A DNA stretch of 64,000 nt from Burkholderiaceae bacterium (GCA_024235955.1 JACKLJ010000001.1:1349501-1413500), one strand, 5' to 3'. Shown: positions 8,937 to 19,198, counted from the stretch's first letter. Program-made: numbers and translations. Notes: generated by a model not told the origin, from the sequence alone.

Positions 8937-9754
8937 CCGCAGACGCGGTGGCCGACCCGCTGGCGGCCTACCGGCTCGGGACGCAGCCGTACTACGCCCC
9001 CACGGGCAACGAGGTGGCCTTGTTCGAGCACGCCTGGCGGCACCGGCTGCCGCTGCTGCTCAAGGGCCCCACGGGTTGCGGCAAGACGCGCTTCATCGAG
9101 CACATGGCCTGGCGGCTCGGGCAGCCGCTGGTCACCGTGGCTTGCAACGAAGACCTGACGGCTGCCGACCTGGTGGGCCGCTATCTGCTCGATGCGCAGG
9201 GCACCGTCTGGCAGGACGGGCCGCTGACCCAGGTGGTGCGCCACGGCGGCATCTGCTACCTGGACGAAGTGGTCGAGGCGCACCCGGACACCACGGTGGT
9301 GATCCACCCGCTGGCCGACGCGCGCCGTGTGTTGCCGCTGGACCGCAAGGGCGAACTGGTGCACGCGCACCCGGATTTCCAACTGGTGGTCTCGTACAAC
9401 CCCGGTCATCAGGGGCGCGGCAAGGAGCTCAAGCCTTCGACCCGTCAGCGCTTCGTCGCTTTCGGCTTCGGATACCCGGCGCCGGAAACCGAGGCCGCCA
9501 TCGTGGCCCACGAGAGCGGTGTCGATCTATCAGTGGCCCGGCAGCTGGTGGCGCTGGCCGCGCGCACCCGAACGTTGCAGGCGCAGGGGCTGGAAGAGGG
9601 CGCTTCGACCCGCTCGCTGGTCCACGCGGGCCTGCTGGTGGCCGGCGGTGCGGATCTGCGCGACGCGGTCGGCATGGCGGTGGTGTCGGCGCTGAGCGAC
9701 GACCTGGAGATCGAGCAGGCCCTGCACGCGCTGGCCGAGGCCTGTCTTGGCTGA
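8933..9754 (+). CDS. MoxR-type AAA+ ATPase of the CbbQ/NirQ/NorQ family
   Basis: 273 residues from a GTG start that overlaps the amiE stop. Walker A is GPTGCGKT at residues 45-52 and Walker B is ICYLDE at 107-112; the arginine-rich sensor region lies around KPSTRQRF. Relatives (CbbQ, NorQ) form hexamers that, with a VWA partner, remodel Rubisco or insert metal into NO reductase. Neither client is present here, and neighbours are amidases and urease. The frame is open upstream to 8420 inside amiE, but that part is not conserved-looking and would overlap amiE fully. The next gene overlaps by 8 bp and encodes the matching VWA partner. Confidence 0.87.
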   Translation: MTADAVADPLAAYRLGTQPYYAPTGNEVALFEHAWRHRLPLLLKGPTGCGKTRFIEHMAWRLGQPLVTVACNEDLTAADLVGRYLLDAQGTVWQDGPLTQVVRHGGICYLDEVVEAHPDTTVVIHPLADARRVLPLDRKGELVHAHPDFQLVVSYNPGHQGRGKELKPSTRQRFVAFGFGYPAPETEAAIVAHESGVDLSVARQLVALAARTRTLQAQGLEEGASTRSLVHAGLLVAGGADLRDAVGMAVVSALSDDLEIEQALHALAEACLG

Positions 9755-11333
9755 GGCCCGCGGCGCGGCCGGGCTGGCGCTGCTGCTGCGGGCGCTGTCC
9801 GGCGGGGACGGGCAGGTGCAGTGGATGGACGAGGCACCTGCCGCGCCTGAGCTGCGGCCGGTGCTCACCGACACGCATCTGCTGTTGCCCGAAACGCTAC
9901 ACGCCAACGACCGCCTCGCCGCCGTGGCCCATGCCGCGGCGCACCGCATGTTCTCCACGCCGCACCAGCCTGCGGCAGGGCTCAGGCCCATCAGCCAGAT
10001 CGTCATCGGCAGCCTGGAGGATGCGCGCGTGGAGCACCTGCTGGCCGAGCGCCTGCCTGGCGTGAGACGCTGGTTCCTGCGCGGCATTCAGCAGCACCGC
10101 GCCGAAGGCCTGGGCTTTGCCGACCTGCTGGCCCGCATGAGCCGCGCGCTGTGGGACGAAGGCTGGGTGGACCCGAACCCGTGGGTGCACAAGGCGCGCG
10201 ACAGCGTGCGCCAGGTGGTGGCCACGCAGGGCTGGACCAACGCCGCCGCACTGCGTCGCGTGGGCGCCGTGCTGGCCAACGACCTTGGCCAGATGCGGGT
10301 GCGCCTGGATCTGGCGACCTACGCCGAACCCACGGCCTACCGCGACGACAACAGCTGGCTGTGGCAGCACGAGGCGACCAGCACCGATGCGCAGGCGCTG
10401 GAAGCCGGCCCCGCCAACCCCAGGCCGGACAGCGGCCAGGATGCGCCAGCCGCTCCGCAATCGCCTCGCATCTGGACCTACCCTGAATGGGATCACCGAA
10501 TGCACCATTTGCGTGCCAATTGGTGCACTGTGTTGGAGCATGGCGTGGGTGTCGCGGCATGCCTACCCTTGCAGCACCGGGAAGGTGCCGCGCAGCTCCT
10601 GCACCTTCCCTGGGCGCGCCGCCAGCGGCAACGTGTGCGACGCCAGTTGCATGGCGACGCGCTGGATCTGGAGGCCTGCGTGCGCTTCGCCGCCGACCGC
10701 CGGCAGGGCAGTGTGGACGAGCCGCGCCTGTTTCAGCGCCAGGTGCGACGGCGTGCGTCGGCCGCGGTGCTGGTGCTGCTGGATCTGTCGGCCTCTACTG
10801 GCGACGCGCTGCCAGGCGGTTCCAGCATGCTGTCGCTCGAAAAGCAGGCCGCACGCCTGCTGGCGCACGCCGCCACGGTACAAGGCCGGCGCGTGGCGGT
10901 GCACGGCTTTTCTTCCGACACGCGGCATGCCGTGGCCTACCAGCATCTACTGGATTTCGGCGAGCCTCTGGCCGAGGCTGAAGCCCGGCTGCAGGCCGCG
11001 GTGCCCCGGCACTCCACGCGCCTGGGCGCCGCGCTGCGTCACGCCGCCGCGCTGCTCGCCGTGCAGCCGGCCGAGCAGCACCTGCTGTTGATGCTGACCG
11101 ACGGCGCGCCTTCCGACATCGACGTGGCCGATCCGCGCTACCTGGTCGAAGATGCCCGCCACGCCGTGCGCGAGGCGCGCCGCCGCGGCGTTGAGCTGGC
11201 CTGCCTGGCCACCGACCCGCAGGCGGAGGCCGCGCTCGGCCGCATGTTCGGCAGGCGCTACATTCGCATCGTCCAGACGCCAGAGCGCCTGCCGGCACAA
11301 TTGGTGGCGCTGCATGAGCGCCTGGCGCGCTGA
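9747..11333 (+). CDS. VWA-domain protein, CbbO/NorD-like partner of the AAA+ ATPase
   Basis: 528 residues from a TTG start (MAEARG) overlapping the end of the ATPase gene by 8 bp. The N-terminal 340 residues are helical and Arg/Ala-rich as in CbbO/NorD. The C-terminal third is a von Willebrand A domain with the metal-binding DLSAS motif at residues 346-350 and a conserved LMLTDGAPSD stretch. In known systems the VWA protein binds the client metalloenzyme and the ATPase supplies the force. Tight coupling to amiE and the position before ureA make FmdA, AmiE or urease possible clients; this is inference only. Alternative name: NorD-like activation protein. Confidence 0.85.
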   Translation: MAEARGAAGLALLLRALSGGDGQVQWMDEAPAAPELRPVLTDTHLLLPETLHANDRLAAVAHAAAHRMFSTPHQPAAGLRPISQIVIGSLEDARVEHLLAERLPGVRRWFLRGIQQHRAEGLGFADLLARMSRALWDEGWVDPNPWVHKARDSVRQVVATQGWTNAAALRRVGAVLANDLGQMRVRLDLATYAEPTAYRDDNSWLWQHEATSTDAQALEAGPANPRPDSGQDAPAAPQSPRIWTYPEWDHRMHHLRANWCTVLEHGVGVAACLPLQHREGAAQLLHLPWARRQRQRVRRQLHGDALDLEACVRFAADRRQGSVDEPRLFQRQVRRRASAAVLVLLDLSASTGDALPGGSSMLSLEKQAARLLAHAATVQGRRVAVHGFSSDTRHAVAYQHLLDFGEPLAEAEARLQAAVPRHSTRLGAALRHAAALLAVQPAEQHLLLMLTDGAPSDIDVADPRYLVEDARHAVREARRRGVELACLATDPQAEAALGRMFGRRYIRIVQTPERLPAQLVALHERLAR

Positions 11334-11401
11334 GCCGTTGACCCTCACCCCAGAGGCACGACACTTGCTTTGATCTTCTGCATACCGGATAGTGCAAGCC
11401 C

Positions 11402-11704
11402 ATGGAACTCACGCCCCGAGAGAAAGACAAGCTGCTGATCTTCACCGCCGCGCTGCTGGCCGAACGGCGCAAGGCGCGCGGGCTCAAGCTCAACTACCCG
11501 GAGGCGGTGGCGCTGATCAGCGCTGCGGTGATGGAAGGCGCGCGCGACGGCAAGACCGTGGCTGAGCTGATGGCCGACGGCCGCGCCGTGCTGACCCGCG
11601 CCGACGTGATGGATGGCGTGGCCGAGATGATCCCGGACATCCAGGTCGAAGCCACCTTCCCCGATGGCACCAAGCTCGTCACCGTGCACCAGCCCATCCT
11701 CTGA
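11402..11704 (+). CDS. ureA: Urease gamma subunit UreA
   Basis: 100 residues, MELTPREKDKLLIFTAALL onward, matching the full UreA family length. It is the smallest structural subunit of the (UreABC)3 urease that splits urea into ammonia and carbamate. The 68-bp gap before it holds no convincing ribosome-binding site. TTGCTT at 11365-11370 and GATAGT at 11388-11393, 17 bp apart, could be a promoter that would make the mRNA nearly leaderless; this is weak. ureD, which normally precedes ureA, is absent. Confidence 0.96.
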   Translation: MELTPREKDKLLIFTAALLAERRKARGLKLNYPEAVALISAAVMEGARDGKTVAELMADGRAVLTRADVMDGVAEMIPDIQVEATFPDGTKLVTVHQPIL

Positions 11705-11710
11705 ATTTCA

Positions 11711-11760
11711 AAGCCTTTTGGCCATCCAGCCCTTGACTGACAAGCGCAACCAGCTATGAA
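11711..11760 (-). repeat. Dispersed repeat family A, copy 2 (contains the ureJ start codon)
   Basis: Read on the minus strand it gives TTCATAGCTGGTTGCGCTTG, then a spacer and CAAGGGCTGGATGG. This is a more diverged variant of the family. The plus-strand ATG within AGCTATGAA is the start codon of ureJ. Confidence 0.75.
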
Positions 11761-12346
11761 AAAAAGAGTAACCCCACTTCTTGCCATCCTCGCACTGCTG
11801 GCGCCCGCGCTGGCGTTCGCCCACCCCGGTGCGCTGGCCGATCACGCGCACACGAGCTTCATGGCAGGCCTGCTGCACCCGCTGACCGGCGCCGACCACC
11901 TGGCTGCCATGCTGGCCGTGGGGGTCTGGAGCGCGCTCGCGATCCGGCCGGTGTGGCTGGCGCCGCTGGCCTTCGTCGCCATGCTGCTGGCCGGCGCGCT
12001 GGCGGCGCAGGCCGGCGTGGTGCCGCCTGGCGTGGAGCCGATGATCGCCACGTCACTGCTGGTACTGGGCCTGCTGGTGGCCAGCCGCGCGCAACTGCCG
12101 CGGGCGGCGGCGGTGGCCCTGTGCGGCGCCTTCGCGTTCTTCCACGGTGCCGCGCACGGCGCCGAACTGGGTGGCGGCTCGGCCGCCTGGGCGGCGCTGG
12201 CTGGCATGGTGTTGACCACTGCCGCGCTGCACGCGACCGGCATCGGCCTGGGTGAATGGGTGCTGGCGCGCCGGCAACTGCTCACCCGCCTCAGTGGCGC
12301 CGCCGTGGCGCTGCTGGGCGCGGCCCTGCTGGCGGGTGTCGCCTGA
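11756..12346 (+). CDS. ureJ: HupE/UreJ-family membrane protein (nickel transport or urease accessory)
   Basis: 196 residues with an N-terminal signal-like helix (MKKRVTPLLAILALLAPA) and about six further hydrophobic segments. It has the family motif HPLTGADHLAAMLAVG near residues 40-55, whose His and Asp are thought to bind nickel or cobalt. HupE/UreJ proteins supply Ni2+ for metalloenzyme assembly, so the role here is nickel uptake for urease. The start codon lies within repeat copy 2 and has no clear ribosome-binding site. ureB begins 4 bp after the stop. Confidence 0.9.
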   Translation: MKKRVTPLLAILALLAPALAFAHPGALADHAHTSFMAGLLHPLTGADHLAAMLAVGVWSALAIRPVWLAPLAFVAMLLAGALAAQAGVVPPGVEPMIATSLLVLGLLVASRAQLPRAAAVALCGAFAFFHGAAHGAELGGGSAAWAALAGMVLTTAALHATGIGLGEWVLARRQLLTRLSGAAVALLGAALLAGVA

Positions 12347-12349
12347 GAG

Positions 12350-12663
12350 ATGCCCGCCATGAACCCAGGGGAACTGTTCGTCGACGAGGGCCAGCACCCG
12401 CTCAACCCGGGCCGCCGCACCGTCACGCTGGTGGTCAGCAACACCGCCGACCGGCCGATCCAGGTCGGCTCGCACTACCACTTCGCCGAAACCAATGGCG
12501 CGCTCAGCTTCGACCGCGAGGCCGCACGCGGCATGCGGCTGAACATCGGCTCCGGCCTGGCGGTGCGCTTCGAGCCCGGCCAGCAACGCACCGTGGAACT
12601 GGTCGATTACGCGGGCGACCGCGTGGTCCACGGCTTCCGCGGCCTGATTCAAGGAAAGCTCTG

Positions 12664-12664
<1 letters not shown>
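12350..12664 (+). CDS. ureB: Urease beta subunit UreB
   Basis: 104 residues if started at 12350 (MPAMNPGEL). The internal ATG at 12359 gives MNPGELFVDEG, closer to the usual MIPGE N-terminus, and may be the real start. Core family stretches include RPIQVGSHYHFAETN near residues 38-52. It is one of three structural subunits and packs against UreC. Its stop shares a base with the ureC start. Confidence 0.95.
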
Positions 12665-14381
<1,717 letters not shown>

Positions 14382-14382
<1 letters not shown>

Positions 14383-15008
14383 TGCTCACCGTCAACAAAC
14401 TCATGCCGCAGGGCCGCGGCCTGGCGGCTGTGCTGCTCAGGCGCGCCGCTACGGTGGAGCTCGACTGGGACGTGCGCCAGAAAAGCCGCTTCGCGGCCAA
14501 CGACTCGGCGGGTCGCGAGCTGGCGGTGTTCCTGCCGCGCGGCACCGCGGTGCGCGGTGGCGACGTGCTGGTGGCCGAGGACGGCTCGCTGGTGCGGGTG
14601 CTGGCCGCGCCGCAGGCGGTGCTGCGCATCACCCACTGCACCGAGCACGGCACGCCGTTCGACCTGACGCGCGCCGCCTACCACCTGGGCAACCGCCACG
14701 TGCCGATCGAGCTCAAGCCCGACCATCTGAAGATCGAGCCCGACCACGTGCTGGCCGAGATGCTGCGCGCCATGCACCTGATCGTGCATGAGGCGCAGGA
14801 GCCCTTCGAGCCCGAGGGCGGCGCCTACGGCGGTCATGGCGCGCACGGCCACCACCATGGGCATGACGCGCATGAGGGGCATGGTCACGATCATGACCAC
14901 AGCCACGCGCACGATCACGGCCATGACCATGGTCACGAGCATCACGGTCACGGCCACCACGGCCACGGCCACCACGGCCACGAACCGCACGGTCATTCAC
15001 ACGGATGA
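14382..15008 (+). CDS. ureE: Urease accessory nickel metallochaperone UreE
   Basis: 208 residues. The N-terminal 150 hold the UreE peptide-binding and metal-binding folds (LRITHCTEHGTPFDLTRA, then AYHLGNRHVPIEL). The C-terminal 50 or so are extremely His-rich, with HGH and HDH runs and about 30 histidines, a form known for nickel storage. It delivers nickel to the UreG-UreF complex. It overlaps ureC by one base and ureF by 4 bp, so translation is coupled. The His-rich tail is longer than in many relatives. Confidence 0.94.
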
Positions 15009-15718
15009 ACTTGCCGCCGCCGACCGCCGGCCTGCCCGCCGCCAGCCTGCTGCGCCTGATCTGGCTAGCCTCGCCGGCGCTGCCGGTGGGCGGCTTTTCC
15101 TACTCCGAAGGGCTGGAGGCAGCCATCGACGCCGGGCTGGTCAAGGCCGAGCGCGAGGTGGCCGACTGGCTGGTGGAGCAGCTGCACCTGTCACAGGCGC
15201 GTGCCGACCTGCCGGCACTGGCACAGGCCCTGGAAGCCTGGCGCGACGGCCGGCCGGATCGAGCCGAGGCACTCAACGCCTGGGTGCTGCACACGCGCGA
15301 GAGCAGCGAGCTGCGCCTGCAGACCGAGCAGATGGGCCGCTCGCTCACCGAATGGCTGCGCAACCAGTACGCCGACGCGCCCGATGCGCTGGCGCAGATC
15401 GAGGCGCTGGCCGCCATGGGCCCGGGCTACCCGGTGGCCTTCGCGCTGGCCTGCGTGCTGGCCGGGGCGCCGGCGCTCGAGGCGCTGATGGCCTACGCCT
15501 TCGGCTGGTCCGAGAACATGGTCCAGGCGGCCATCAAGGCCGTGCCGCTGGGCCAGAGCGCCGGCCAGCGCATCCTGGCGCGGCTGGCCGGGGAGATACC
15601 CGCCGCGGTCGCGCATGCGCTGGCGGTGGACGATGATGGGCGCCAGTCCTTCTCGCCCATGCTGGCCATTCTTTCCGCCCGGCACGAGGTCCAGTACTCG
15701 CGCCTGTTCCGTTCGTGA
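15005..15718 (+). CDS. ureF: Urease accessory protein UreF
   Basis: 237 residues, all-helical UreF family, with LIWLASPALPVGGFSYSEGLE near residues 19-39 as the family hallmark and a conserved C-terminal region ending YSRLFRS. UreF acts as a GTPase-regulating partner between UreG and the urease apoprotein. It normally binds UreD too, which is not encoded in this window. The start overlaps the ureE stop. Confidence 0.95.
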   Translation: MNLPPPTAGLPAASLLRLIWLASPALPVGGFSYSEGLEAAIDAGLVKAEREVADWLVEQLHLSQARADLPALAQALEAWRDGRPDRAEALNAWVLHTRESSELRLQTEQMGRSLTEWLRNQYADAPDALAQIEALAAMGPGYPVAFALACVLAGAPALEALMAYAFGWSENMVQAAIKAVPLGQSAGQRILARLAGEIPAAVAHALAVDDDGRQSFSPMLAILSARHEVQYSRLFRS

Positions 15719-15730
15719 ACGCACCGGTTT

Positions 15731-15775
15731 TCATAGCTGCCTGCGCCCGCCACACAAGGGCTGCAGCCATTTTTA
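15731..15775 (+). repeat. Dispersed repeat family A, copy 3
   Basis: Core CATAGCTGCCTGCGCCCGCC, then CACACA, AGGGCTGCAGCC and ATTTTT. It lies in the 77-bp ureF-ureG gap, the only break in an otherwise overlapping urease operon. GGCTGCAGCC is itself palindromic and precedes the T-run, so partial termination before ureG is possible. Confidence 0.88.
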
Positions 15776-15795
15776 GCTTGTAATTCGGCTCCACC

Positions 15796-16455
15796 ATGAC
15801 CGCCTTGCACCACATTCCCAACCGCACCAAGAAACTGCCACCGCTGCGCGTGGGCATCGGCGGGCCTGTCGGCTCCGGCAAGACCACGCTGCTGGAAATG
15901 CTGTGCAAGGCGATGCGCGAGAAGTACGACCTGATCGCCATCACCAACGACATCTACACCAAGGAAGACCAGCGCCTGCTCACCGTCAGCGGCGCGCTGC
16001 CGGCCGAGCGCATCATGGGCGTGGAAACCGGCGGTTGCCCGCACACCGCGATCCGGGAAGATGCGTCCATCAACCTTGAGGCCATCGACCGCATGCTGGC
16101 GCAGTTCCCGGATGCCGACGTGGTGTTCGTCGAAAGCGGCGGCGACAACCTGGCCGCCACCTTCAGCCCGGAACTGAGCGACCTCACCATCTACGTGATC
16201 GATGTCGCCGCCGGCGAGAAGATCCCGCGCAAGGGCGGCCCCGGCATCACCAAGAGCGATCTGTTCGTCATCAACAAGACCGACCTCGCGCCCTATGTGG
16301 GCGCCAACCTCGACGTGATGAAGAGCGACACCGAGCGCATGCGCGCCGGCCCGCAGGGCGTCAAGCCCTTCGTCATGACCAACCTCAAGACCCGGCAGGG
16401 CCTGGACGAGGTGGTGCGCCACATCGAGCGCGCGGGGCTGCTGACGGCGGCCTGA
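15796..16455 (+). CDS. ureG: Urease accessory GTPase UreG
   Basis: 219 residues, SIMIBI-class GTPase. The P-loop is GPVGSGKT at residues 23-30, the nickel-binding CPH motif lies in ETGGCPHTAIRED, and the GTP base motif is NKTD (LFVINKTDLAPYVG). It couples GTP hydrolysis to nickel insertion into UreC. The gene is separated from ureF by repeat copy 3. Length and motifs are canonical. Confidence 0.96.
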   Translation: MTALHHIPNRTKKLPPLRVGIGGPVGSGKTTLLEMLCKAMREKYDLIAITNDIYTKEDQRLLTVSGALPAERIMGVETGGCPHTAIREDASINLEAIDRMLAQFPDADVVFVESGGDNLAATFSPELSDLTIYVIDVAAGEKIPRKGGPGITKSDLFVINKTDLAPYVGANLDVMKSDTERMRAGPQGVKPFVMTNLKTRQGLDEVVRHIERAGLLTAA

Positions 16456-16503
16456 GCGGCGCGCACCGGCCCGCGGCTCGCACGTGCGGCGGGTTTCAAG
16501 ATC

Positions 16504-16546
16504 AAATCGGGCTCCGGCCCTTTTGTGGCGGGCGCAGACAGCTATC
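16504..16546 (-). repeat. Dispersed repeat family A, copy 4
   Basis: On the minus strand it reads GATAGCTGTCTGCGCCCGCC, then ACAAAAGGGCCGGAGCCCGATTT. It sits in the 269-bp gap between ureG and the CBS-domain gene. A second short word, CGATAGCTCTTGCCGCC, follows at 16551-16567 and may be the remnant of another copy. Confidence 0.85.
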
Positions 16547-16724
16547 AGATCGATAGCTCTTGCCGCCTGCGGCAGCGCTGTTCCTGTTGCGTCTTGTTGC
16601 CTGCACCCCCGCGGCGCACGGCCGCCACGCCGTACGCCGCGCCACCGCGTGACAAACCGCGCGGGCGCTGGCACCATGTAATGCCGAAAGCGCCATTTCC
16701 ATCGCGGACAGGAGGATCGTCACC

Positions 16725-17153
16725 ATGAACACCGTTGCCGACATTCTTGCTGCCAGGCCGGCGAAGATCGAATCGCTGCCGCCCACTGCCACGGTGCGCG
16801 AAGCCCTGCAGCGCATGGCCGAGCGCGAGATCGGCTCCGTGCTCATCATGCAGGGCGACGCGCTGCTGGGCATCTTCACCGAGCGCGACTACGCGCGCAA
16901 GATCGCCCTCAAGGGCCTGTCTTCCACCGACGCGCTGCTGGCCGACGTGATGACCGCGCGGCTCTACGTGGTCGGCCCCAGGCAGACCGTGCAGGAGTGC
17001 CTGGGCATCATGACCCAGGGCAAGCTGCGCCACCTGCCGGTGGTGGAGGGCGGCCAGGTGGTCGGGCTGATCTCCATCGGCGATCTGGTGAACGCGCAGC
17101 TGGCGCAGCAGCGCTTCCTGATCGAGCAGATGGAGAGCTACATCCGCGGATAA
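16725..17153 (+). CDS. CBS-domain protein
   Basis: 142 residues made almost entirely of two CBS domains (roughly residues 8-65 and 75-135). Typical patterns are ERDYARKIALKG and LRHLPVVEGGQVVGLISIGDLV. CBS pairs bind adenosine nucleotides and act as regulatory modules; stand-alone proteins like this one have no fixed partner. The ribosome-binding site AGGAGG precedes the ATG. It lies between the urease operon and tsaD with repeats on both sides, so context gives no clear function. Confidence 0.88.
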   Translation: MNTVADILAARPAKIESLPPTATVREALQRMAEREIGSVLIMQGDALLGIFTERDYARKIALKGLSSTDALLADVMTARLYVVGPRQTVQECLGIMTQGKLRHLPVVEGGQVVGLISIGDLVNAQLAQQRFLIEQMESYIRG

Positions 17154-17159
17154 CAGGTC

Positions 17160-17352
17160 CACCCCCAGGCTCCACAACCTTCGGCTTGTGGCCCCACGCG
17201 CACTCCGCCGGAGGCGGCGGCCGTTCGGCTCGTCCGGGTCTGCGCAGGCAGACCTGGAGCCGCGGGCCTCATCCCCTCAAGGGCGCACCGCTGGTGGTCG
17301 GGCGACCCCGGCCACGGCGGTCGCTGGCTTGGCCTGCTCCGCGGCCTTCCCG
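17160..17352 (+). repeat. Dispersed repeat family B, partial copy 1; gap 17154-17573
   Basis: The stretch has CACCCCCAGGCTCCAC at its left end and, after about 100 bp of private sequence, a module around 17275-17352 (CACCGCTGGTGGTCGGG, then CCCGGCCACGGCGGTCGCTGG and CTGCTCCGCGGCCTT). The same module recurs at 22669-22770, 33025-33108 and 63165-63250. It lacks the AAAGAAAGTAGG arm of the two long copies. The remainder of this 420-bp gap (17353-17573) shows no gene or clear signal other than the tsaD leader. Confidence 0.75.
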
Positions 17353-17573
17353 GTGTGCCATCGCGCAGGTGCGCTATCGGGCTGGGGCGTCGGCGCTTGA
17401 ACGATGCGTGCCGGTCTTGCATGATCGGCGTCGTGGCGTATTGGGAGCGCGGGGCGGGAGGCGCTTGCGGCCGATGGATGCGCTGGCGCCAGCCCTGACC
17501 TGGTCACCGGCAAAAGACAGGGGTTTGCGGCACGGCTGTAGGGCGGATCGAGCCCCGCGCGGATAATTCCGGC

Positions 17574-18620
17574 ATGTCTACCCTGGTGCTTGGCATCGAA
17601 TCCTCCTGCGACGAGACCGGCGTGGCGCTGGTGCGCACGCGTGAAGGCGGCGTGCCGGAGCTGCTGGCCCACGCGCTGCACACGCAGGTGGCCATGCACG
17701 CCGCCTACGGCGGCGTGGTGCCGGAGCTGGCCAGCCGCGACCATATCCGCCGCGTGATTCCATTGGCCGAACAGGTGCTGGCCGAGGCTGGACAGGCGCT
17801 GCCAGCTATCGATCTGGTAGCGTACACGCGCGGTCCCGGCCTGGCGGGGGCGCTGCTGGTGGGCGCCGGCCTGGCCTGCGCCCTGGGTGCGGCGCTGGAG
17901 AAGCCGGTGCTGGGCGTGCATCACCTGGAAGGCCACCTGCTGTCGCCCTTCCTGAGCGCCGATCCGCCCGAGTTTCCGTTTGTGGCGCTGCTGGTGAGCG
18001 GCGGCCACACGCAGCTCATGCGGGTGGACGGCGTGGGGCGCTACACGCTGCTGGGCGAAACCATCGACGACGCCGCGGGCGAGGCCTTCGACAAATCCGC
18101 CAAGCTGCTCGGCCTGGGCTACCCCGGCGGGCCGGCGCTGGCGCGGCTGGCGGAGTTCGGCGACGCCACGGCCTACAAGCTGCCGCGGCCGCTGCTGCAC
18201 AGCGGCGACCTGGATTTTTCCTTCGCCGGCCTGAAGACCGCGGTGCTGACCCAGGCGCGCAGGTTCGAGGGCGCGCCCTGCGACCAGCAGCGCGCCGACC
18301 TGGCCGCCAGCACGCAGGCCGCCATCGTCGAGGTGCTGGTGAAGAAGTCGCTCAAGGCGTTGGAGGCCACCGGCCTCAAGCGCCTGGTGGTAGCCGGCGG
18401 CGTGGGCGCCAACCGCCTGCTGCGCGAACAGCTGGACGCCGCCTGTGCCCGGCGCGGGGTACGTGTGCACTACCCGGAGCTGCACCTGTGCACCGACAAC
18501 GGCGCCATGATCGCCCTGGCCGCCGCGATGCGCCTGCAGGCCGGTGCGGCCGAGCCCTCCGAGGCCTACGCCTTCGACGTCAAGCCGCGCTGGCCGCTGG
18601 ACGAACTGGCCACGGCCTGA
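17574..18620 (+). CDS. tsaD: tRNA N6-adenosine threonylcarbamoyltransferase TsaD
   Basis: 348 residues, ASKHA fold. It starts MSTLVLGIESSCDETGVAL, carries the metal-binding HHLEGH motif (near residue 122), and has the nucleotide-binding stretches LVSGGHTQLM and VAGGVGANRLLREQ. TsaD transfers the threonylcarbamoyl group to A37 of tRNAs that read ANN codons, and is an essential cytoplasmic enzyme. It stands alone here and is followed by a strong terminator. Confidence 0.96.
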   Translation: MSTLVLGIESSCDETGVALVRTREGGVPELLAHALHTQVAMHAAYGGVVPELASRDHIRRVIPLAEQVLAEAGQALPAIDLVAYTRGPGLAGALLVGAGLACALGAALEKPVLGVHHLEGHLLSPFLSADPPEFPFVALLVSGGHTQLMRVDGVGRYTLLGETIDDAAGEAFDKSAKLLGLGYPGGPALARLAEFGDATAYKLPRPLLHSGDLDFSFAGLKTAVLTQARRFEGAPCDQQRADLAASTQAAIVEVLVKKSLKALEATGLKRLVVAGGVGANRLLREQLDAACARRGVRVHYPELHLCTDNGAMIALAAAMRLQAGAAEPSEAYAFDVKPRWPLDELATA

Positions 18621-18639
18621 GGGCCGCAGCGATAGCTGC

Positions 18640-18669
18640 AAAAGAGGGACGGCGAACCGTCCCTCTTTT
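18640..18669. terminator. Bidirectional intrinsic terminator between tsaD and the hsp20 gene
   Basis: AAAAGAGGGACGG at 18640-18652, tetraloop CGAA, and CCGTCCCTCTTTT at 18657-18669 form a perfect 13-bp stem flanked by A-run and T-run. It can end transcripts from both tsaD (plus) and the convergent Hsp20 gene (minus). The 150 bp between it and the Hsp20 stop hold nothing else I can identify. Confidence 0.92.
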
Positions 18670-18820
18670 GTGTCCCGCAGCGTGGCGACGGTTCAGCAGT
18701 GCCGGTCTACCTGGCCGCGCTCTGCTGGTGGCCGCCGCGGCCGTCCGCTCCGAAGCGGCCGGCTCGCCCCCAGTGGGTCTGCGGCCCGCGGGTGCCGCAG
18801 GCGCTCCGGGGGGCGTCCTG

Positions 18821-19198
18821 TCAGGCGATCGCCAGCGTCGCCGCCTTGCTTTCCGGCACCAGCTTGGCCAGGCGCAGGGTCAGCACGCCGTTTTCCAGCT
18901 TGGCGCTGGAGGCGGCGGTGTCCACGTCCTGGGCGAACTCGTAGGCTTTCCTGTAGCTGCGCGGCGCGCCTTCCACGGTCTGCACCTTCACGGTCGCGCC
19001 CTCGATGGCGATGGCCAGCTGCTCGCGGGTGACGCCGGGCACGTCGATGCTCAGCTCCCAATGGCCGTCCTCGTCCCTGAACTGGGTGCCGGCGCTGCGC
19101 GCGGCGCTGACGGCGTCGTCCAGGAAGCGGTCCAGCGAACGCAGGGCCGGGCCGTAGACTGAGCGGCGCACGGCGGGGGTGGTGGTGGCAAAGAACAT
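18821..19198 (-). CDS. Small heat-shock protein, Hsp20/alpha-crystallin family
   Basis: 125 residues. The alpha-crystallin domain covers about residues 40-120, with WELSIDVPGVTREQLAIAIEG in the middle and the ending motif GVLTLRLAK, matching the usual GxLxLxxPK. Such proteins bind unfolding proteins as oligomers without ATP. The N-terminus (MFFATTTPAVRRSVYGPALR) fits the group that often starts MFFAP. A ribosome-binding site (GAAAGGAAACC on the minus strand) precedes the ATG. No convincing heat-shock promoter was found upstream. Confidence 0.9.
   Translation of the reverse strand: MFFATTTPAVRRSVYGPALRSLDRFLDDAVSAARSAGTQFRDEDGHWELSIDVPGVTREQLAIAIEGATVKVQTVEGAPRSYRKAYEFAQDVDTAASSAKLENGVLTLRLAKLVPESKAATLAIA

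Noticed and set aside
8933..11333. ureD as an alternative identity for the genes before ureA
   Set aside because: The two genes have clear P-loop ATPase and VWA motifs and no UreD-like sequence.
12256..12663. An upstream extension of ureC across ureB
   Set aside because: It overlaps the intact ureB gene; ureC has a canonical start at 12664.
17800..17825. A family A repeat word inside tsaD (also near 49882 in nuoG)
   Set aside because: Only about 8-10 bases match (for example CAGCTATC) and the protein sequence is normal there; probably chance.
18629..18641. A further family A copy after tsaD, and another near 43271-43291
   Set aside because: Only the GATAGCTGC or CTGCTATGAA fragment is present without the rest of the element; could be a decayed remnant but not counted.
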